Source: Arthrobacter nitrophenolicus (GTDB taxonomy: Bacteria; Actinomycetota; Actinomycetes; Actinomycetales; Micrococcaceae). From it: 64,000 bases of DNA. Location: contig NZ_AOFD01000011.1 of the NCBI RefSeq assembly GCF_000332815.1, positions 1-64,000 of the forward strand, read 5' to 3'. The translations under genes were made by a program, and so were the position numbers. The notes under the pieces are model-generated. The model was not told the DNA's origin, made no database searches, and saw only the letters and a list, made by a program, of their open reading frames with translations. Below are positions 18,584-26,757 of this stretch, one piece after another. How positions within the stretch are numbered: position 1 is the stretch's first letter; each line of letters starts with the position of its first letter.

Positions 18584-19045
18584 CTACTGTCCCTCTCCGC
18601 GGACCAGGATGGATGACGTGGTGGTGGTGACGGGCTCCCGTGAATCGCCGGACCCGAGGGCGAAGATCTCGGAGCGGGTGGTGATCATGGCGCCGCCGCC
18701 CATCGCACGCACGCCGTCAACGTGGAGCTCGGCCACCAGCCGGTCGCCGGCGAAGATGGGGCGGTGGTGGGTGAAGCGCTGGTCGGCGTGGACCACGCGG
18801 GAGAAGTCGATGCCGGCTTCCGGATCCTCGATGAGCTGGGCGTCGGCGCGCTGGGCGATGATGATCGCGAAGGTGGGCGGGGCCACCAGGTCATTGTGGC
18901 CCAGGGCCTTGGCTGCGTCGACGTCGAAGTGCGCAGGATGGGTGGCCTTCACGGCGCGGGCGAACTCGCGGATTTTCTCGCGGCCGACGTCGTACACCTC
19001 TGCGGCAGGGTAGCTGCGGCCCTGCAGGTCCGGATTGATAGTCAT
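18584..19045 (-). CDS. MaoC-like dehydratase (HadA-like, UPF0336-type subunit)
   Basis: 153 residues of hot-dog fold lacking the full hydratase motif: YDVGREKIREFARAVKATHP at the N terminus, LVAPPTFAIIIAQRAD (about 53-68), and VVHADQRFTHHRPIFAGDRL (about 84-103) are the hallmarks of the structural HadA/HadC-type partner. It would pair with the downstream HadB-like catalytic subunit. First gene of the hadA-hadB-MFS run, with a leaderless start. Confidence 0.85.
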   Translation of the reverse strand: MTINPDLQGRSYPAAEVYDVGREKIREFARAVKATHPAHFDVDAAKALGHNDLVAPPTFAIIIAQRADAQLIEDPEAGIDFSRVVHADQRFTHHRPIFAGDRLVAELHVDGVRAMGGGAMITTRSEIFALGSGDSREPVTTTTSSILVRGEGQ

Positions 19046-19058
19046 GGCCTCCAGCCTA
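19046..19058 (-). promoter_or_regulatory. -10 box of leaderless hadA-hadB-MFS promoter
   Basis: Minus-strand TAGGCT (19058-19053), then seven bases GGAGGCC, then ATG at 19045. Confidence 0.5.
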
Positions 19059-19108
19059 TCGCCCGCCTGCTGGAGGGCAGAAAAGCGGCTCCGGCCAGGG
19101 CGGCAGGG

Positions 19109-19333
19109 TTACCGGCGCAACCGCTTGCGGATGGCCTGGCCGCGGACCACCATTCCGGCGACGTGCAGGACCAGGCCCAGCCCGATCAGCGGGAGGGAGG
19201 CCATGGCCAGCCCCTGGTTGCCGCTGGTGTTGCCCACCAGGTTCAGGATGATGCCGACGGCGATGAGCCCCATCGCGCCGAAGACCAGGACTTTGTAGCG
19301 GGTTGGCGCGGTGGCCCAGAATTCGTTCAGCAC
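19109..19333 (-). CDS. 74-residue membrane protein (DUF3188-like)
   Basis: GTG start at 19333. Two hydrophobic helices, KVLVFGAMGLIAVGIILNLV and LPLIGLGLVLHVAGMVVRGQ, with a basic end AIRKRLRR. The N terminus MLNEFWATAPTRYK and the two-helix plan fit DUF3188 small membrane proteins. No function is known. Confidence 0.7.
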   Translation of the reverse strand: MLNEFWATAPTRYKVLVFGAMGLIAVGIILNLVGNTSGNQGLAMASLPLIGLGLVLHVAGMVVRGQAIRKRLRR

Positions 19334-19345
19334 CCAGCCAGTTTA
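19334..19345 (-). promoter_or_regulatory. -10 box of leaderless promoter for the DUF3188-like gene
   Basis: Minus-strand TAAACT (19345-19340), six bases GGCTGG, then GTG. Confidence 0.5.
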
Positions 19346-19365
19346 CCGGGCCTCGGTGCTGCGGT

Positions 19366-20337
19366 TCAGAACAGGGCTTCCTGCAGGGCCGGGACCTCTG
19401 ACGCGAAGTCGCCCAGGATGACGGTGCGGGCTGCCAGCTGGCCAAGGTTCACCACGAACGCGGCGTCCGCGCCGTCCAGCCGTGCCAGGGCATTGTGCCC
19501 GCCCAGACCCGTGACAGTGAAGCCGTGCCCGTCGCTGTCCAGGGGATGCGGGTAGGGGTGGCGGGCGCCCGGGCCGTGCAGGAGGGACGCCTGCCGGGGC
19601 CGGATCCAGGGTTCGTCCACCACGGTGAACCCTTCGACGGCGGTATCTGCCAGCAGCGCACGGGCTTCCGCGGCGAGGCGGGCGTTGATGGCATCCAGTT
19701 CGGGGGCGGGCAGCGGGCGGAGCAGCGCCTCGGCCTTGGCGGCCGACCTGACCTGCTGGGGCAGCCCGGCTTCGGCCGTGACAAGGTCCTCAAGGATGCG
19801 GACCACCCGGCCGTCCCGGGCGCGGGCCACATACCGGGCCGCCGCAGCCCCCTGCTCCGCCAGCCGGTTCCACTTCCGCGGTCCCGAGGCTGTTCCCACC
19901 TTGCTGGCCCCGCCCGCGAAGGTGGCCACATACAGCCAGTGTTCCTGCATCAGGTACTCGCGCAGGCCGGGGGTGACGCGGCCGCCGCGGTGGAAGTCGT
20001 GGATAAGCCGCGACTCGTCCAGCATGAAGCAGCGCTCGCACTGCTTGCCCCGCACCGCCCGGGCGCCGGCTGCGCACAGGATGTGGTCGCGCCTGGTGGA
20101 TGAGTGGACGAGAAGGTGCCCCAGGCAGGATTTTGCCGGGTCCGCGACGCGAAAGCCGAGCCTGGCACCCGGGTGGAGGCTGACGTGCCGGAAGTCCCCG
20201 GACGGTGCCTGGAGGCGCAGGACCGGCGCGCCGCCGTCGTCCGCTGCCGTGATGGCCGGCGGCCCATCCCAAGAGACCCCGTGGACCAGATAACGGGTAT
20301 CGGCCAACGGGGTCCCGGAGGAAAGCGGGTGGGGCAT
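19366..20337 (-). CDS. DUF2797 protein with cysteine cluster
   Basis: 323 residues. The central GARAVRGKQCERCFMLDESR carries a C-x-x-C pair, and an earlier KSCLGHLLVHSSTRRDHILC adds two cysteines, so a metal site is likely. HWLYVATFAGGASKVGTA and a GIY-YIG-like spacing of VYVA..K.G appear in the middle (about 150-170), as described for DUF2797. Function unknown; a nuclease-like fold is a guess. Its ATG overlaps the stop of the upstream CitE-like gene by one base (TGATG), so the two are translationally coupled. A much longer upstream frame was rejected because it runs antisense-style through CitE. Confidence 0.75.
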   Translation of the reverse strand: MPHPLSSGTPLADTRYLVHGVSWDGPPAITAADDGGAPVLRLQAPSGDFRHVSLHPGARLGFRVADPAKSCLGHLLVHSSTRRDHILCAAGARAVRGKQCERCFMLDESRLIHDFHRGGRVTPGLREYLMQEHWLYVATFAGGASKVGTASGPRKWNRLAEQGAAAARYVARARDGRVVRILEDLVTAEAGLPQQVRSAAKAEALLRPLPAPELDAINARLAAEARALLADTAVEGFTVVDEPWIRPRQASLLHGPGARHPYPHPLDSDGHGFTVTGLGGHNALARLDGADAAFVVNLGQLAARTVILGDFASEVPALQEALF

Positions 20338-21200
20338 CAGAGCGCCGGCTGGACTCCGAAGGCCACTGCGAGCTTCATGATCTTTTCGGCGCGGCCCAGG
20401 CGGGGAAGATCGGAGCCGTCGCGGATGACGCGGCCGTTGGCTTCGAAATCGGTCATGAAGTCGGTGGCCCACGCGACGTCGGACGGCGTGGGGCTGATGA
20501 CCTCGTTGATGACCGGAGTCTGGTCGATGGCCAGGCACAGCTTGCCGGTCATGCCCATCATCACCGTGATGCCGGTCTGCTCGCGCAGGATGGGGTGGTT
20601 GGTGCCCACCGTGGGGCCGTCGATGGGGCCCGGGAGGTTGCCCACGCGGCTGGCGACCACGAGCTTGGCCCGGGGGTAGGCCATGGCCTCCGGGGTGGCG
20701 GCCATGCCCGTGTCGCGGCGGAAGTCGCCGGAACCGAAGGCCAGGCGGAACGCGCCCTGGGCCTTGGCAATGTTGTTGGCTTCCTCAATGCCGACGGCGG
20801 ATTCCACGAGCGGGATGACGGGCGTCTTGCCGTCCATTCGGTGGAAGCTCTCGGTGACCTGGTCCGCGGATTCGGTCTTGGCGAGCATGACGCCCAGGAG
20901 GCCCGGGGTGCCGCGGAGGCCGGCGAGGTCGTCGGCCCAGAAGGGGCTGGTGGCGTCATTGATGCGGACCCATGCCTTGCCGCCGGCGGTCAGCCAGTCA
21001 ATGACGTTGCCGCGCGCCTGGTCCTTTTGCGAGGGGTCCACTGCATCTTCAATATCCAGGATGATCGAGTCGGCGCGGGACACGGCCGACTGGTCAAAAA
21101 GCTCGGTCTTCATGGCATTGACCAGCAGCCAGGAGCGGGCGATCTCTGCGGGGATATTGCGTTCCGGCCTTACGGTCTCGGTGGCGATGGTAGACGTCAT
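20337..21200 (-). CDS. CitE-like HpcH/HpaI-family aldolase/lyase
   Basis: 287 residues, a TIM barrel. Metal and substrate residues are visible in SIILDIEDAVDPSQK (about 45-59), VMLAKTESADQV (about 104-115), VIPLVESAVGIEEA (about 128-141) and LAFGSGDFRRDTG (about 154-166). CitE-like enzymes cleave or make citramalyl-CoA, malyl-CoA or related 3-hydroxyacid thioesters, usually without the citrate-lyase complex; no citD/citF genes are near. The nearby MaoC pair is typical company for such CoA-ester chemistry, but they are on a separate promoter. Confidence 0.85.
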   Translation of the reverse strand: MTSTIATETVRPERNIPAEIARSWLLVNAMKTELFDQSAVSRADSIILDIEDAVDPSQKDQARGNVIDWLTAGGKAWVRINDATSPFWADDLAGLRGTPGLLGVMLAKTESADQVTESFHRMDGKTPVIPLVESAVGIEEANNIAKAQGAFRLAFGSGDFRRDTGMAATPEAMAYPRAKLVVASRVGNLPGPIDGPTVGTNHPILREQTGITVMMGMTGKLCLAIDQTPVINEVISPTPSDVAWATDFMTDFEANGRVIRDGSDLPRLGRAEKIMKLAVAFGVQPAL

Positions 21201-21213
21201 GCTTTCTACAGTA
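21201..21213 (-). promoter_or_regulatory. -10 box of leaderless citE-like promoter
   Basis: Minus-strand TACTGT (21213-21208), seven bases AGAAAGC, then ATG at 21200. Confidence 0.5.
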
Positions 21214-21309
21214 TCCGCCCTGCAAGCGGCGCGGCGACGAAAATGGCCAGCTTGTGAGGATCAATACGAACTAAACGGGATGTGACCCGCGGCGGGTGGA
21301 AAAGACGCA

Positions 21310-21350
21310 GCAGCACGTGCCGTTCCGGCGGCCGGGACGGCACGTGCTGC
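21310..21350 (-). terminator. terminator after the aldo/keto reductase gene
   Basis: A perfect 14-pair stem, GCAGCACGTGCCGT at 21310-21323 with ACGGCACGTGCTGC at 21337-21350, is followed on the minus strand by GCGTCTTTTCC. It closes the alpha-glucosidase / aldo-keto unit. Confidence 0.75.
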
Positions 21351-21364
21351 AGTGCGCTTGGCGG

Positions 21365-22306
21365 TCAGGGAATGTTGCTGCCGCGCGCTGTCACCCAGAG
21401 CCTGTACCAGTCGGCACGGGACATCGCGGCGGCAACCTTCGCGGCGTCGGCGCAGGCGCGGATCCGGCCGGTATTCACCGTGCCGATCACCGGCGCGATG
21501 CCGGCCGGGTGCTTCATCAGCCAGCCGAGCAGGACGGCCTCCCCGGATGCCCCGTAGTCCCCCGCCAGCTGCGCCACGAGCTCCGCGGTGGAATCATCCG
21601 CGGAGGTGGGGCTTTCCAATTCCGCGCCGGTGTAGACGCCCCGGGCCAGGGAGCCGTAGGCCTGCAGGGTGATGGAGTGGCGGGTGCAGTACTCCACGGT
21701 GCCGTGCGGAAAGCTATAGTCCAGGTGCTCCGGATGGTTCACCAGTACCTGGCTTTCCAGCCACGCCCGCTTCAGCAGGCTCATTTCCAGCTGGTTGGCC
21801 ACCACGGGGGTTTCCAGCCGGTCCTGCAGCACCTCGATCTGCGCCCCGGACATGTTGGACACACCCAGCTGCCGGACCTTTCCTTCCGCCATCAGCTGCC
21901 CGACGGCGGACGCCACCTCTGCCGGGTCTGCCAGCGGGTCCGGGCGGTGCAGCAGGAGGATGTCCACGTAGTCGGTGCGCAGCCGTTTCAGGCTCCCGTT
22001 GACCCGTTCCAGGATGGCGTCCCGACTCAGGTCGTAATGTGTCTGCAGGCCGCGTTCGTTCAGCCTGATCCCGCACTTGGTCTGCAGCCGGATGCGGTCA
22101 CGCAGCCCCGGCGTGGCGGCCAGGACCTCGCCGAAGACGGCCTCGGACTTGCCGCGGCGGTAGATGTCCGCGTGGTCGAACAGGGTGATGCCGGCGTCCA
22201 GGGCAGCCTGGACGGCGGCAGCGGCCTCGTCCACATGGGCGCTGCCATGCGGTTCGTCGGACCAGCTGCCGCCGAGTCCCATGCAGCCGTAGATGAGCTC
22301 CTGCAT
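21365..22306 (-). CDS. aldo/keto reductase (YdhF-like)
   Basis: 313 residues. The catalytic tetrad can be read: Asp and Tyr in LFDHADIYRRGKSE (about 38-51), Lys in RLQTKCGIRLNE (about 73-84), His in DILLLHRPDPLADP (about 115-128). The NADPH end is IAPVIGTVNTGRIRACADAA. It reduces aldehydes or ketones; substrate unknown. It follows the alpha-glucosidase gene by 31 bases, so a sugar-related substrate is possible. ATG at 22306 with AGGAA upstream. Confidence 0.88.
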   Translation of the reverse strand: MQELIYGCMGLGGSWSDEPHGSAHVDEAAAAVQAALDAGITLFDHADIYRRGKSEAVFGEVLAATPGLRDRIRLQTKCGIRLNERGLQTHYDLSRDAILERVNGSLKRLRTDYVDILLLHRPDPLADPAEVASAVGQLMAEGKVRQLGVSNMSGAQIEVLQDRLETPVVANQLEMSLLKRAWLESQVLVNHPEHLDYSFPHGTVEYCTRHSITLQAYGSLARGVYTGAELESPTSADDSTAELVAQLAGDYGASGEAVLLGWLMKHPAGIAPVIGTVNTGRIRACADAAKVAAAMSRADWYRLWVTARGSNIP

Positions 22307-22337
22307 CAGGATTCCTGGCTTCCGCCGGGTGCGGGCA

Positions 22338-24050
22338 TCAGCGCAGCCATGCGGTGGTGTTGGCGGGCAGCTTGCCGTCTTCCAGCGGCGCGCTGGTGAG
22401 CAGCACCTTCCCCGCGGGCAGCTCGACGGCGGTGCCGCCGAAGTTGGTCACCGACTGCCACCCGTTGGGGCGGCGGAAGTGCAGGATCTCAGGGTTGCCG
22501 GACTCCACCCACTCGAGTTCCTCGTCCGTCTGCAGCTCGTGGCGCAGCTTCAAGGCTGCACGGTACAGCTCCAGGGTGGAGCCTTCGGTCCCGTCCTGGG
22601 CTTCCACGGCGTACTTGCTGAACCAGTCCGGCTGCGGCAGGTGCGAGCCGCCCTCGCCGAAGCCGAAGGACGTTCCCTCCACCTTCCACGGCAGGGGCAC
22701 GCGGCAGCCGTCACGGCCGATCTCCACGCCCTTGTTGCGGAAGAAGGACGGGTCCTGGCGTTCGGATTCGGGGATCTCTGCCACTTCCTGGAGCCCCAGT
22801 TCCTCACCCTGGTACAGGTAGGCGGACCCGGGAACTGCGAGCATCAGCAGTGTGGCTGCGCGGGCGCGGCGCTGACCGAGCTCCACATCCAGCTGTTCCT
22901 TGGGACCGCCGGCGAGCAGCCAGTCCTTGCCGTCCTGGCCCTTAGTGCCGGCTTTGTCCTTGGACACCTGGGGCAGGCCGTAGCGGGTGGCGTGCCGGAC
23001 CACGTCGTGGTTGGAGAACACCCAGGTGGAGGAGGCTCCGGTGGCGGCTGCCTCTGCCAGGTTGCGGGTGATGATCTCCTTGTACTCGGCGGCATCGAAA
23101 TCGGCCTGCAGCAGGTCGAAGTTGAAGGCCTGGCCCAGGCCCTGCGGGCTGGCGTACCGGGCGCGGCGGGTGGCGTGCACCCAAGCTTCGGCGACGGCGG
23201 TGCGCGGCGGGTTGTATTCGTTGAACACCTCGCGCCATTCGGCGTAGATCTCATGCACTTCGTCGCGGTCCCAGAAGGGGTGCGTGCCGTCGTCGAACCC
23301 GTCCACGCCAGTGTTGGCCGCGCTCAGTTCCAGCTTGGACAGCAGCGGCTCGGTGAGGTCCTTGGTGAGCGCGTGCGCCACGTCCACGCGGAAGCCGTCC
23401 ACGCCGCGGTCGGACCAGAAGCGCAGGGTCTTGAGGAAGTCCTCGCGGATTTCCCGGTTGGACCAGTTCAGGTCCGGCTGTTCCTTGGCGAAGATGTGCA
23501 TGTACCACTGGCCGGGGGTGCCGTCCGGCTCGGTGATGCGCTCCCATGCAGGGCCGCCGAACACAGAGTCCCAGTCCGACGGCGGGAACTCGCCGTTGGG
23601 GCCCTTGCCGTCACGGAAGATGTACCGGTCCCGGGCGGGTGAACCCTTGGGCGATGCCAGGGCCTCCTTGAACCATTCGTGCCGGTCGGAGGAGTGGTTG
23701 GGGACGATGTCCGCAATCAGCTTGATCCCGGCGCCGTGCAGGGCCTTGGCCATCTCGTCAAAGTCCGCCAGCGTGCCCAGCTTGGGGTCGACGTCGCGGT
23801 AGTCATCCACGTCGTAGCCGCCGTCGGCGAGTGCCGACGGGTAGAAGGGGCTCAGCCACACGGCGTCGATGCCCAGCGCCTTCAGGTAGGAGACCTTGGC
23901 GGTGATGCCCTTCAGGTCACCGATGCCGTCGCCGTTGGAATCGGCGAAGCTGCGCGGATAGATCTGGTAAACCGCTGCCTGGCGCCACCAGTTGGGATCA
24001 GCGAGGCGGTCGGAATCGGAGAGGGTTGCCAGCGTGGCGGTGGTGGACAA
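22338..24050 (-). CDS. GH13 alpha-glucosidase (oligo-glucosidase type)
   Basis: A (beta/alpha)8 glycoside hydrolase that starts WWRQAAVYQIYPRSFADSNG. Catalytic residues sit in GFRVDVAHAL (nucleophile Asp), AVAEAWVHAT (acid Glu) and WVFSNHDVVRH (third Asp); LIADIVPNHSSDRHEWF is region I. It hydrolyses alpha-glucosides such as maltose or isomaltose in the cytoplasm (no signal peptide). An ATG at 24098 would add 16 residues but has no ribosome site; TTG at 24050 has AAAAGGAAG six bases upstream and is preferred, giving 570 residues. Divergent from the ROK regulator, which likely controls it. Confidence 0.9.
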   Translation of the reverse strand: MSTTATLATLSDSDRLADPNWWRQAAVYQIYPRSFADSNGDGIGDLKGITAKVSYLKALGIDAVWLSPFYPSALADGGYDVDDYRDVDPKLGTLADFDEMAKALHGAGIKLIADIVPNHSSDRHEWFKEALASPKGSPARDRYIFRDGKGPNGEFPPSDWDSVFGGPAWERITEPDGTPGQWYMHIFAKEQPDLNWSNREIREDFLKTLRFWSDRGVDGFRVDVAHALTKDLTEPLLSKLELSAANTGVDGFDDGTHPFWDRDEVHEIYAEWREVFNEYNPPRTAVAEAWVHATRRARYASPQGLGQAFNFDLLQADFDAAEYKEIITRNLAEAAATGASSTWVFSNHDVVRHATRYGLPQVSKDKAGTKGQDGKDWLLAGGPKEQLDVELGQRRARAATLLMLAVPGSAYLYQGEELGLQEVAEIPESERQDPSFFRNKGVEIGRDGCRVPLPWKVEGTSFGFGEGGSHLPQPDWFSKYAVEAQDGTEGSTLELYRAALKLRHELQTDEELEWVESGNPEILHFRRPNGWQSVTNFGGTAVELPAGKVLLTSAPLEDGKLPANTTAWLR

Positions 24051-24212
24051 AGGGATCTTCCTTTTCTGTGCGTTGGGTTTGTTGCTGGTCAAGGTCATGT
24101 GGGTCTACTTGGCGGCCCCGCGCATTACTTCGGACAGTACCCACCGTCGCGCCAGGATGTAAACCACCAATTCGGGTGCCAAGGGCCAGAAGGCACCCCT
24201 TCAGGGGGCATC

Positions 24213-24242
24213 TTTATATTGATTCTAAATTTAGTGCCTCAA
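24213..24242 (-). promoter_or_regulatory. promoter and operator of the alpha-glucosidase unit
   Basis: On the minus strand TTGAGG (24242-24237), 18 bases, TATAAA (24218-24213). The perfect palindrome CTAAATTTAG (24225-24234) lies inside the spacer, the position expected for a repressor such as the divergently coded ROK protein. The stretch is strikingly AT-rich for this genome. Confidence 0.6.
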
Positions 24243-24279
24243 GTATTATGGAGGGCAGCGCAGAGAGAGGTCAACACCA

Positions 24280-25482
24280 GTGACGGAATCCCCGCCGGCC
24301 ACGCCCCAGCTGCTCCGTCGGGTCAGCGCCGGAGCAGTCCTCGAATTCCTGCGCGCGTCCCAGGCAGTGACCGTGACGGAGGTCATGGAGGCCACCGGAC
24401 TGACGCGGGCCACCGCCATCTCCGTCTGCGAGGATCTGATGGCACGGGGCTGGATCCGCGAGCTGGAGAACCAGCGGGCCTTCGGCGGATACCAGAAGGG
24501 CCGCCCCGCCCGACGCTTCGAGCTCAACGAGCGCGCGGGCTATGTGCTGGGCATGGATGTGGGGGTCTCCAAGGCCACGGTGGTGGTCGCGGATCTACGG
24601 GGCAGGACGCTGGGCAGGTCAACGCAGGCATTTGCCCGGGCGGACATCCCCGCCGAAGAACGCGTCGCCGTCGTCGACCGGACCGCCCTGCTGGCACTGG
24701 CGGGCAGCGGCGCCTCCCCGGATGCAGTCCTTGCCGTCTGCGCCGGCATCGCCGCGCCGGTGGACCGCCACGGGGACGTCCTGGTGAGGCAGCACTTCTG
24801 GGAACTGTTCGACGTCGGCCTGAAGACAGCGCTGCTGGAGATGCGGGGCTGGACCGTGCTGCTGGAAAACGACGCCAACCTGGCCGCACTTGGCGACCGC
24901 TGGCAGGGAGCGGCAGCCGGAGTGGATGACGTGGTGGTGATCCTGGCCAGCGAGCGCCTGGGTGCGGGCCTCATCGACAACGGGCGGCTGCTGCACGGGC
25001 GCGACGGGGGCGCCGGCGAACTTGCCTTCCTGGAGTGGGTGGAAGGCGTGGGCGACACCTACGGCATCGCCTTCCTCGCCCGGAACTGGGCCGCGGAGGC
25101 GCTTGCGGGCACAGCGGGGACAACACTGCGGAAGTACGCCGCGGACGGCGTAGAGGCGGAGCACGTATTCGCCGCAGCCGCTGCCGGCGACGCCGTTGCG
25201 CGGCAGATCCTCGACCGCGTCGCCGTCCGGATGGCCCGCGTGGTGGGTGCCGTGGCCACGCTGTTGAACCCGGAGTTGGTGGTGATCGGCGGCGCCGTGG
25301 CCAATTCGGCGGACATGCTGCTCGGGGCCATCACCGAACGCCTGGCCCAGTTCACCGCCACTCCCCCGCGGGTGGCCGTGTCACCCCTGGGCGACTCCAT
25401 CGTCACGGCCGGCGCCGTGCGGCGGGCCCTCGACTACGTGGAGCAGAATTCCCTGGATTTGGAGCTCACGGCCGCCGGTTAG
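24280..25482 (+). CDS. ROK-family transcriptional regulator
   Basis: 400 residues. An N-terminal winged helix (SQAVTVTEVMEATGLTRATA, about 25-44) precedes the ROK sugar-kinase fold: YVLGMDVGVSKATVVVADLR (phosphate loop), VLLENDANLAALGDRW (kinase-type Asp) and LLNPELVVIGGAVANS. The zinc motif C-x-C-G-x(2)-G-C usual in ROK proteins is absent; the corresponding segment reads GAGELAFLEWVEGVGDTYG. It probably represses the divergent alpha-glucosidase genes until a sugar binds. GTG at 24280 with GAGAGAGG upstream. Its end overlaps the convergent SDR gene by four bases. Confidence 0.88.
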   Translation: MTESPPATPQLLRRVSAGAVLEFLRASQAVTVTEVMEATGLTRATAISVCEDLMARGWIRELENQRAFGGYQKGRPARRFELNERAGYVLGMDVGVSKATVVVADLRGRTLGRSTQAFARADIPAEERVAVVDRTALLALAGSGASPDAVLAVCAGIAAPVDRHGDVLVRQHFWELFDVGLKTALLEMRGWTVLLENDANLAALGDRWQGAAAGVDDVVVILASERLGAGLIDNGRLLHGRDGGAGELAFLEWVEGVGDTYGIAFLARNWAAEALAGTAGTTLRKYAADGVEAEHVFAAAAAGDAVARQILDRVAVRMARVVGAVATLLNPELVVIGGAVANSADMLLGAITERLAQFTATPPRVAVSPLGDSIVTAGAVRRALDYVEQNSLDLELTAAG

Positions 25483-26132
25483 GAAGAACCCAGGGCGGCG
25501 GCAACCGGAAGCGAGCCGTCGCGGAACTCGATGGTGCGGCCGGCCGTTTCCGGCATTTCAATCACGGCTGCGGCCACGCTGGCCGTGTTGTCACGGGACG
25601 TCGCCCCATTCCCGTCCCGGGGCGGATCCACGTCGATACGGCCGGTGCCCGGCTTGTCCGTCAGCGAGCCCGGTCCAAGGATGGTCCACGCCAGCCCCGT
25701 GCCCCGGAGGTAGTCGTCAGCTGCCGCCTTGGCTTCCGCGTAGGCGAAGAAGCTGTTGCTTTCGGGCACTCCATGGTCCTTGCCGGCCCCCAGGTAGGAC
25801 ACCATGACGTACCGGTCCACACCGGCCTGGGCCGCGGCATCCATGGAACGGATGGCGGCGTCCCGGTCCACCGCATAGGTGCGCACCGGGTTGCCGCCGC
25901 CGGCACCGGCGGACCAGACCACAGCGTCATGGCCCTGCAGCGCCCCGGCGAGTTCCGCCGTCGTCGCATTTTCCACGTCCAGGACCGACGGCGTAGCCCC
26001 CGTCTCCGCCACGTCCGCGGCGTGGTCCGGGTTGCGGATGAACGAGGTGACGCTGTGCCCCTCGTCCGTGAGGAGGGCTGACAGGCGGAGGGCCACTTTG
26101 CCGTGGCCGCCGATGATTGCGATTCGGGTCAT
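25479..26132 (-). CDS. NAD(P)H-binding atypical SDR
   Basis: 217 residues. IAIIGGHGKVALRLSALLTD is the Rossmann loop of atypical short-chain dehydrogenases (NmrA/SDR_a5-like), and VDRYVMVSYLGAGK and YAEAKAAADDYLRGTGLAWT follow the family plan with YxxxK at YAEAK. It may act as a reductase or as a redox-sensing protein. ATG at 26132; a CAGAAT hexamer lies six bases upstream. The frame of the upstream gene runs into this one only because of a lost base there. Confidence 0.8.
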   Translation of the reverse strand: MTRIAIIGGHGKVALRLSALLTDEGHSVTSFIRNPDHAADVAETGATPSVLDVENATTAELAGALQGHDAVVWSAGAGGGNPVRTYAVDRDAAIRSMDAAAQAGVDRYVMVSYLGAGKDHGVPESNSFFAYAEAKAAADDYLRGTGLAWTILGPGSLTDKPGTGRIDVDPPRDGNGATSRDNTASVAAAVIEMPETAGRTIEFRDGSLPVAAALGSS

Positions 26133-26144
26133 GGACCCATTCTG
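26133..26144 (-). promoter_or_regulatory. possible -10 box before the SDR gene
   Basis: Minus-strand CAGAAT (26144-26139), GGGTCC, then ATG at 26132; weaker than the TANNNT boxes seen elsewhere. The identical CAGAAT at the same distance precedes the next gene upstream. Confidence 0.3.
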
Positions 26145-26148
26145 CCCC

Positions 26149-26705
26149 TCAGGCCAGGCAGCGGTAGCGCAAATAGACCACGCCGTTGCCGAACCGCCGC
26201 TCATCCAGGAGCTCGAGGCTTGTCTCCAGGCCGTCCGGAAAGAAACCGAGGCCGCCGCCCACGGCAATGGGGTTGAGGAAGAGCTGGCACTCGTCCACCA
26301 GCCGGCTTCCAGTGCCTGGGCCGCCAGGGTGGGGCCGCCGATGCCAATGTTCCGGTCCGTGTTTGCTTTCAGGATACGGACGGCGTCGGGGCTGAACGCC
26401 CGTTCCACCCGGGTCCGGGCCGCGGACACCCCGGCCAGGGAGGTGGAGTAGACAACCTTGTCTGCCCCCTGCCAGATACGGGCGTAATCCTGGATCACCG
26501 GCGGGTCGCCGGCGGTGCCCATGGTTTCCCAGACGGACATGACCTCGTAGATCCTGCGGCCGAGGAGGTATGTTCCGACGTCGCGCTCGAGGTCGTTCAC
26601 GAAGGCGTGGACCTCCTCGTCGGGTGCGCTCCAGTCAAACCTGCCGTTCCGGTCAGCGACGTAGCCGTCCAGGGAGGTGATGCCGGAATAGATCAGCTTG
26701 GCCAT
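26149..26705 (-). CDS. dihydrofolate-reductase-like protein, RibD C-terminal family (frameshifted)
   Basis: MAKLIYSGITSLDGYVADRN with FDWSAPDEEVHAF is the classic start of the YyaP/RibD C-terminal reductase group, and IGIGGPTLAAQALEAG is the NADPH loop. One C is missing near 26301; the next frame gives LVDECQLFLNPIAVGGGLGF and ELLDERRFGNGVVYLRYRCLA with TGA at 26149. Restored length 185. Family members reduce unidentified substrates; they are not true folate enzymes. A CAGAAT hexamer stands six bases before the ATG. Confidence 0.82.
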
Positions 26706-26717
26706 GGGGTCATTCTG
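26706..26717 (-). promoter_or_regulatory. possible -10 box before the RibD-like gene
   Basis: Minus-strand CAGAAT (26717-26712), GACCCC, then ATG at 26705. Confidence 0.3.
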
Positions 26718-26757
26718 CCCGCGATACCCGGCAGAAGACAGGACTCGGGCGGCCCGG

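Noticed and set aside
16923..19013. Open frame of 696 codons on the plus strand
   Set aside because: It lies antisense to the MFS and MaoC genes, has Gly/Arg/His/Gln-rich composition and no domain; long antisense frames are expected in high-GC codon usage.
25479..26705. One 408-residue fusion of a RibD-like reductase and an SDR
   Set aside because: The fusion arises only because one base is missing near 26301; each domain is complete with its own start when the base is restored.
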